Assembly (NCBI GenBank): GCA_021202635.1
Contig: JAJQCQ010000075.1
Coordinates: 1-57,493 of the forward strand
Source: Lachnospiraceae bacterium
GTDB taxonomy: Bacteria; Bacillota; Clostridia; Lachnospirales; Lachnospiraceae
Direction: 5' to 3'
Length of the DNA: 57,493 nt
The notes beneath the pieces were generated by a model that worked only from the letters and a program-made list of their open reading frames with translations, was not told the DNA's origin and searched no databases. The translations under genes and the position numbers were made by a program. Position 1 is the stretch's first letter, and each line of letters begins with the position of its first letter. Positions 51,001 to 57,493 of this stretch are shown in pieces.

Positions 51001-54000
51001 GGGATGCGACTGGTCAGAAAGAGGGTGCATCGTCTCCGGAAGAGCAGAATGCCAGTGCGTACGTGCTTCTGGCGGATGGGAAACACCGGACCCTGGATCA
51101 TCCAAAGAGAAAAAAAGAAAAACATATTCAGGTGATCACGCACCTCCCAGAGCAGACCCGCTCTCTGATGCGGGAGATCACGCAGGATGCGCATGTGCGT
51201 AAGATACTGAAAGAATACAGAGCGTATCAGATGGAAAAAACGATTCCTGGGAACAAATTCTGACCGTTCTGGAACAGAATTGTGGATGATACACAATAGG
51301 CGCGCCGGAAGCGGATTTACGCCGTTACAGGTCACACCTGAGCAGGGGCTGAGAGAATCTGGAGCTGGCCGGGGTGCGACCGGCATTTTGGAGGTATATA
51401 TGTCAAAGGCAGATGTCATTGAAGTAGAAGGAAAAGTGATTGAGAAGCTCCCGAACGCTATGTTCCGGGTAGAGCTGGAGAATAAGCATGTGGTGCTTGC
51501 CCATATCAGCGGGAAATTGCGGATGAATTTTATCCGGATCCTTCCGGGTGATAAGGTGACCATTGAGCTGTCACCTTACGATCTGACAAAAGGAAGAATT
51601 ATCTGGAGAGATAAATAAGCGTTTTACGCTCCTTTCGTTTTGGAACTGTGAGAAAACATTTCCTGCCGCCGGCTTTCTGGCACAAGGGAAATGTTTTTTG
51701 TCCCTGTAAATTTTTGTAAAAGAACGCAAAAAATGCTTGCAATTCATTTGTCAGCATGCTATACTTGGAGAGCTTTTGCAAAGGCACTTTCTATTTCTGT
51801 GCCTTTTTTGACAAAAAGCAGAACCAGAGAGGGAAAGGAGGATTAACCATGAAGGTTCGATCATCAGTGAAGCCCATCTGTGAAAAGTGTAAGGTGATCA
51901 AGAGAAAAGGCAGAATTATGATTATCTGTGAAAATCCGAAGCACAAACAAAGACAGGGGTAACACGCACAACAGGCGGAACCGGCAGCAGGGCATGGAGA
52001 TGCCAGTAAGAAGCTGTCGAAGGACAATATAACGATGGAATAAACGAGTACCCGCGCGGCCTGTTTTTCCGGTATTCCGGAGGGAACCGATGTGGGATTT
52101 TGCTCTTACTTATATAGAAACTGCATTTTCTTTAAGGAAGGATTTTATTTCGTTGCGATATTGCTTTTAATACCGGCACAGGATCAGGCTCTACGCGAGC
52201 TCTCACATCAAAACCGCCGTGAGAGAGACGAGGCCGCGCAAGGCAGGTCATGCGGAAATTGTTTGCACGCCAGCCACCGCATACGCGGCGGCCTACGTCA
52301 TCCATTTGCTCCGCAAATGAATGACATATGCCATAGCTTAATGAGTCGGAAAGGCCGCGCTGCAGCGGCTGGGCGGCTATGTTCGCCCCAGTTAGAAACA
52401 ACATCAAAAGAGCATTCGCAAAAAAACACCGGACAGTGGGCGGATGCGCTGGTAACGCTCCTGTGTACAGGGGCATTACAGGGAATGGAGGAACAATTAC
52501 ATGGCACGTATTTCTGGTGTAGATTTACCAAGAGAAAAACGCGTGGAAATCGGTTTGACTTACATCTACGGAATTGGAAGAACAAGTTCAAACAAGATTC
52601 TGGCCGCAGCGAATGTAAATCCTGACACGCGCGTCAGAGATTTGACAGACGAAGAGGTTCGTAAAATTCAGGATGTGATCAGCGAGCACTACATGGTAGA
52701 GGGTGATCTCAGAAGAGAGACTGCGCTGAACATCAAGAGACTTCAGGAGATCGGATGCTACAGAGGAATTCGCCACAGGAGAAGCCTTCCGGTTCGTGGA
52801 CAGAATACCAAGAATAACGCGAGAACGCGTAAGGGCCCGAAGAGAACAGTAGCCAACAAGAAGAAATAAGACGCGTGGGTGTAAGTGACAGAATGTCATT
52901 TACCAGAATTTAATAAGAAAGCAGGTTAATTCAGATATGGCAGCTAAAAAAGTTACGAAAAAAGTGACAAAGAGACGTGTGAAGAAGAACGTCGAGCGCG
53001 GACAGGCTCATATCAAGTCATCCTTCAATAATACAATCGTTACTTTGACGGATGCGCAGGGAAATGCCTTATCATGGGCGAGCGCCGGCGGCCTTGGCTT
53101 CAGAGGTTCAAGAAAATCCACTCCGTATGCGGCTCAGATGGCAGCGGAGGCTGCGACAAAGGCAGCTCTGATTCATGGCTTAAAGACGGTAGATGTATTC
53201 GTAAAGGGACCGGGTTCAGGAAGAGAAGCGGCGATTCGTGCACTTTCTGCGAACGGTCTTGAAGTTACCAGCATTCGCGACGTGACACCGGTACCGCACA
53301 ATGGATGCCGTCCACCGAAGCGCAGAAGAGTTTAATCAGGGAGGTCTATAGAAATGGCAGTTAACAGAGTTCCTGTTCTGAAAAGATGCAGATCCCTTGG
53401 CCTGGAGCCGATGTATCTGGGATATGATAAGAAATCAAATAGAGAGCTGAAGAGATCCAACCGTAAGGTCAGTGAGTATGGACTGCAGCTCCGTGAAAAA
53501 CAGAAAGCAAAGTTTATTTACGGCGTTCTTGAGAAGCCGTTCCGCAACTATTATAAGAAAGCGGATAAGATGCAGGGTCAGACCGGTACGAACCTGATGG
53601 TGATGCTGGAATCCCGCCTGGATAATGTTATGTTCCGTCTTGGCTTTGCCAGAACGAGAAAAGAGGCTCGCCAGATCGTTGATCACAAGCATGTTCTTGT
53701 GAATGGCAAGCAGGTGAACATCCCGTCCTATCTGGTAAAAGCCGGGGATACGATTGAGATCAAAGAGAAATGCAAGAGCTCTCAGAGATACAAGGACATC
53801 CTTGAGGCGACAAACGGCCGCCTGATTCCGGAATGGCTGGAAGCTGATCCGGATGCACTGAAGGGTACTGTGAAGCAGCTTCCTTCCAGAGAGATGATTG
53901 ATGTCCCGGTAAACGAGGTGCTTATCGTCGAGCTGTATTCGAAATAATAAGTACGCATCATAAGATACTGGCATACTGCTTTTTGGCATTGTGCGGCGGG

Positions 54001-57000
54001 AAGAAGGATATCGTTTCCTGAGATTCGTCTCTGGTGTATCAAAGGAGAGTATGCCGGTAAATAGATACCCTCAGTCATTAAACCCATAAAGGAGGGGCTA
54101 TATAGTGTTGGATTTTAACAAACCGAAAATTGAAATCGCAGAAATGTCAGAAGATAAGAGATTTGGACGATTTGTAGTTGAGCCGCTTGAGCGAGGCTAT
54201 GGAACGACGCTTGGCAATTCTCTGAGAAGAATTATGCTTTCTTCTCTGCCGGGCGCAGCCGTCAGTCAGGTCAAAATCGAAGGCGTACTGCACGAATTCA
54301 GCTCTATCCCTGGTGTCAAAGAAGATGTTACAGAGATTATCATGAACATCAAGTCACTGGCAATTAAAAATACCAGTGAAACGAATGAGGCAAAGATTGC
54401 GTACATCGAATTTGAAGGCGAAGGCGTGGTGACAGGTGCAGATATCCAGGTTGACCAGGATATCGAGATCATGAACCCGGATCAGGTGATCGCGACACTG
54501 AACGGTGGCCCGGATTCCAGACTTTTCATGGAATTGACCATCACAAAGGGGCGCGGATATGTCAGCGCGGAGAAGGGCAAGAGTGAGGATATGCCGATCG
54601 GTGTGATTGCGGTTGATGCGATCTATACTCCGGTCGAGAGAGTGAATCTTACAATCGAGGATACCCGTGTGGGTCAGGTTACCGATTATGATAAGCTGAC
54701 ACTGGACGTGTATACGAATGCGACACTGGAGCCGGATGAGGCGGTTAGCCTTGCTGCGAAGGTGCTGAGCGCACACCTTGGACTCTTTATTGATCTCTCT
54801 GAGAATGCGAAGACAGTTGAAATCATGAATGAAAAAGAGGACAACGAGAAGGAAAAGGTTCTCGAGATGAACATCGATGAGCTGGAGCTGTCCGTCCGTT
54901 CGTTCAATTGCCTGAAGCGCGCGGGAATCAATACCGTTGAGGAGCTTTGCAACCGTACTTCCGAAGATATGATGAAGGTTCGCAACCTCGGACGCAAATC
55001 CCTGGAGGAAGTTCTTGGCAAGCTCAAAGAGCTGGGATTATCTTTGAACCCAAGTGACGAATGATGTTATTACCATTCGCACTCTGACGTGTGATTTCTG
55101 TAAGGAAACCGGGCAGGGTGTGAGCAGCAACGAAGATTTTGATAATCGTATAGATACATGCCGCCAGTAAGCCCGAAGTGCGTGACGGTGTGCCGCGCTA
55201 AGATCCGCAGTCTGTCTCTAAGGCTGACGGGGTATGCGCCATCCATCCGCTGGCAGAAGGCAGGACAGAAAGCCGGACGGATGAAGGACAAATTATGGAG
55301 GAAAACCACAATGTCAGGATATAGAAAACTCAGCAGAACCTCTGCTCAGAGAAAAGCTCTGCTGCGCAATCAGGTGACAGCGCTGATTTACAGAGGCAAG
55401 ATTGTGACCACCGAGGCGAAAGCAAAGGAAGTCCGCAGAATTGCGGAGCATCTGATCGCTCTGGCTGTCAGAGAGAAAGATAATTATGAGACCGTTACTG
55501 TTACCGCAAAGGTTCCGCGCAAGGATAAGGACGGCAAGCGCGTGAAGGAAGTAAAGGACGGCAAGAAGGTTACGGTATACGATGAAGTACAGAAAGAGAT
55601 CAGGAAGGATAAGCCGAGCCGTCTGCACGCTCGTCGTCAGATGCTGAAGGTGCTGTATCCGGTGAAAGAAGTTCCGACAGAGGCAGCTGGAAAGAAGAAG
55701 AACACAAAGGAAATCGATCTTCCGGCGAAGCTGTTTGACGAGATCGCACCGAAGTATGCGGACCGCAACGGCGGCTACACCAGAATCGTGAAGATCGGAC
55801 AGCGCAGAGGCGATGGAGCGGAGACTGTCGTTCTTGAGCTTGTCTGATGTCTGCTGTTCTGAATGGTGACATAAATTAGAAGAGATGAAGGAAATCCGTC
55901 TGTTTACGCAGGCGGATTTTTTGTAACAGTTCAGAACAGCATCAAAATGAAAAGACAGTCTGTGCAGATTTATCTGCTAAAGGCTGTATTTTCATTTTGG
56001 GATGGGCGGAACGCCCATCAGCCACAGACATATGACGCGTTAGCGGCATATAGCCTGCGTAGCAGGCGGTCTGCGGCCTGCTGTTCTGAATAGTTACGAT
56101 TTTTTTTAAAGGAGACACCCATGCAAGAGTTAAAGCGTCAACAGGTTCGATATATCCTCCTGACCTGCATTCTGATTTGTCTTTTCTGGATGGCACGCAG
56201 CCTGTCTGCGTATGCGGCGGCTAAATATGTAAAACAGTCCGATACATCGGTCTGCATCACATCAAATCAGACGGGCTGGATTCAGCTTTACGGCGACTGG
56301 TATTACTACGATTCGAATGGCTGTCTGCGGTATGGCTCAATCAAATATAAGGGCAACTATTATTACAGCGCGAAGGATGGCAAGCGGGTCACCGGCTTTG
56401 TTTCACGCAGTGGTTCGAAGTATTATTATTCCAAAAAGACGGGAATTATGCTGCGCAGCAGCTGGCTGACTACGTCATCCGGGAAAAAATATTATCTGAA
56501 TGAATCGGGAAAGGCCCTTACCAAAGAATGGCTTACTTTGAATGGAAAAACATATTACTTTAATGCCAATTCGAGAATGGTGACCGGCTGGAAAAAGATA
56601 AAAGGTTATTATTATTATTTTGACTCAGACGGCGTCCTGGCGACAAGCCAATGGGTCGGCATTTACTATGTGAACGAGAAGGGGCAGCGCACTTCCGATA
56701 CCAGGTCGGTCGTCTCTTCCAATAAGGCCAGGACAAAATATACCTATAAAAGTGCCACATTAAACATTGAGCTGCTGAAGAAATCGACGCATGGCGTCTC
56801 CTACTGGGTGGCTCATATCCAGACGTCCAGTTCGGAACAGCTGAAATCTGCCCTTTCTTACGGAACCTACGGCGGGACACGCCAGACGACCTCAAGCGCA
56901 GTATCGTCCAACGGCGGTATTATCGGAATCAATGGCAGTGCCTTCAGTTATTCTACCGGTCAGCCTTCCCCTCAGGGAATGTGTATCAAAAACGGAGTAA

Positions 57001-57493
57001 TTTACGGAGATTATACGACCAGCTACACGGTGATGGCGGTAAAGTGGGACGGTACGATTTATACACCGGCGCAGGGCCTGAGCGGGGCGGATCTGCTCGC
57101 GGAGGGCGTAAAGGACACCTATAATTTCGGTCCGGTGCTGATCAGCGGGGGTGTTGCACAGCCGTCGATTGCCGAGACACAGAAATATTATCCGCGTACG
57201 GCGATCGGGATGGTCTCAAAGAATGACTACGTGATTGTGGTCACTGATACGGGAAATTACACGGGACTGAACCACTCTGATCTGGTCAGTATTTTTCAGT
57301 CCTACGGCTGTCAGTACGCATACAACCTCGATGGCGGCGGCTCTTCTACGCTATATTTTAACGGACAGGTTATGAATCAGCTGATCAATGATTATGAGCG
57401 GCCCTGTGCGGATTTTCTTTATTTTACGGAATAAAAAATGGTAACTATTCAGAACAGCAGGCCGCAGACCGCCTGCGATGCAGGCTATATGCC

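Overview
The window reads as a chromosome segment of a Firmicute, most likely a Lachnospiraceae-type gut anaerobe. The supports are a full S10-spc-alpha ribosomal operon in clostridial order with a zinc-type S14, a KOW-domain gene between map and infA, an unusually long L17, HprK, choline-binding-type cell-wall repeats, AGGAGG-type ribosome binding sites and sigma-A promoters. No database search was possible, so the family level is inference.

Left third (1-18 kb), accessory metabolism and decaying genes. A GntR regulator (2781-3455) sits between two divergent units. The minus unit holds a GntP permease, a stand-alone LarC2 nickel-insertion domain and an ECF S component. The plus unit holds a LarA-type nickel-pincer racemase with every key catalytic residue, a split UxaA/SuyAB-like hydro-lyase (SAF plus catalytic subunit), a roughly 595-residue protein I do not recognise (frameshifted at a G7 run), a glutaredoxin-like protein, an NhaC-family transporter, a MalY/PatB C-S lyase and RidA. 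All three promoters carry the same GTATAC-centred site just downstream of the -10. I read this as one inducible pathway that epimerises a 2-hydroxyacid and eliminates a substituent, but the substrate is unknown. Next come a LytTR two-component pair in which both genes are broken, a Tat-exported flavinylated reductase, a radical SAM gene with two frameshifts, and a MarR gene whose downstream ABC exporter is reduced to about 23 codons fused to a mobile-element sigma-factor fragment beside tRNA-Lys(CUU).

Middle (19-37.6 kb), mostly intact housekeeping. It holds trmB, a secreted NlpC/P60 protein with cell-wall repeats, pfkA, an rRNA methyltransferase, a greA-like gene, uvrC, hprK, a ROK glucokinase, a VanW-like exported protein, an AIR-synthase-like protein, an AsnC regulator coupled to an aminotransferase, trmL, an rsmF-like methyltransferase, and a polysaccharide deacetylase interrupted by a stop codon.

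Right third (37.7-56 kb), ribosomal proteins. A consensus promoter starts rpsJ through secY, adk, map, the KOW gene and infA. A terminator and a second promoter then start rpmJ-rpsM-rpsK-rpsD-rpoA-rplQ. Several spacers that are usually short are long and hold two-hairpin elements with compensatory changes in the stems. The window ends with a cell-wall-repeat phosphodiester glycosidase flanked by inverted copies of a 175-bp palindromic repeat.

Three families of short dispersed elements recur: R1 (13-bp inverted ends, 168 bp), R2 (175 bp) and R3 (two hairpins, in ribosomal spacers). Two of the three cell-wall-repeat genes have an R1 copy and the third is bracketed by R2.
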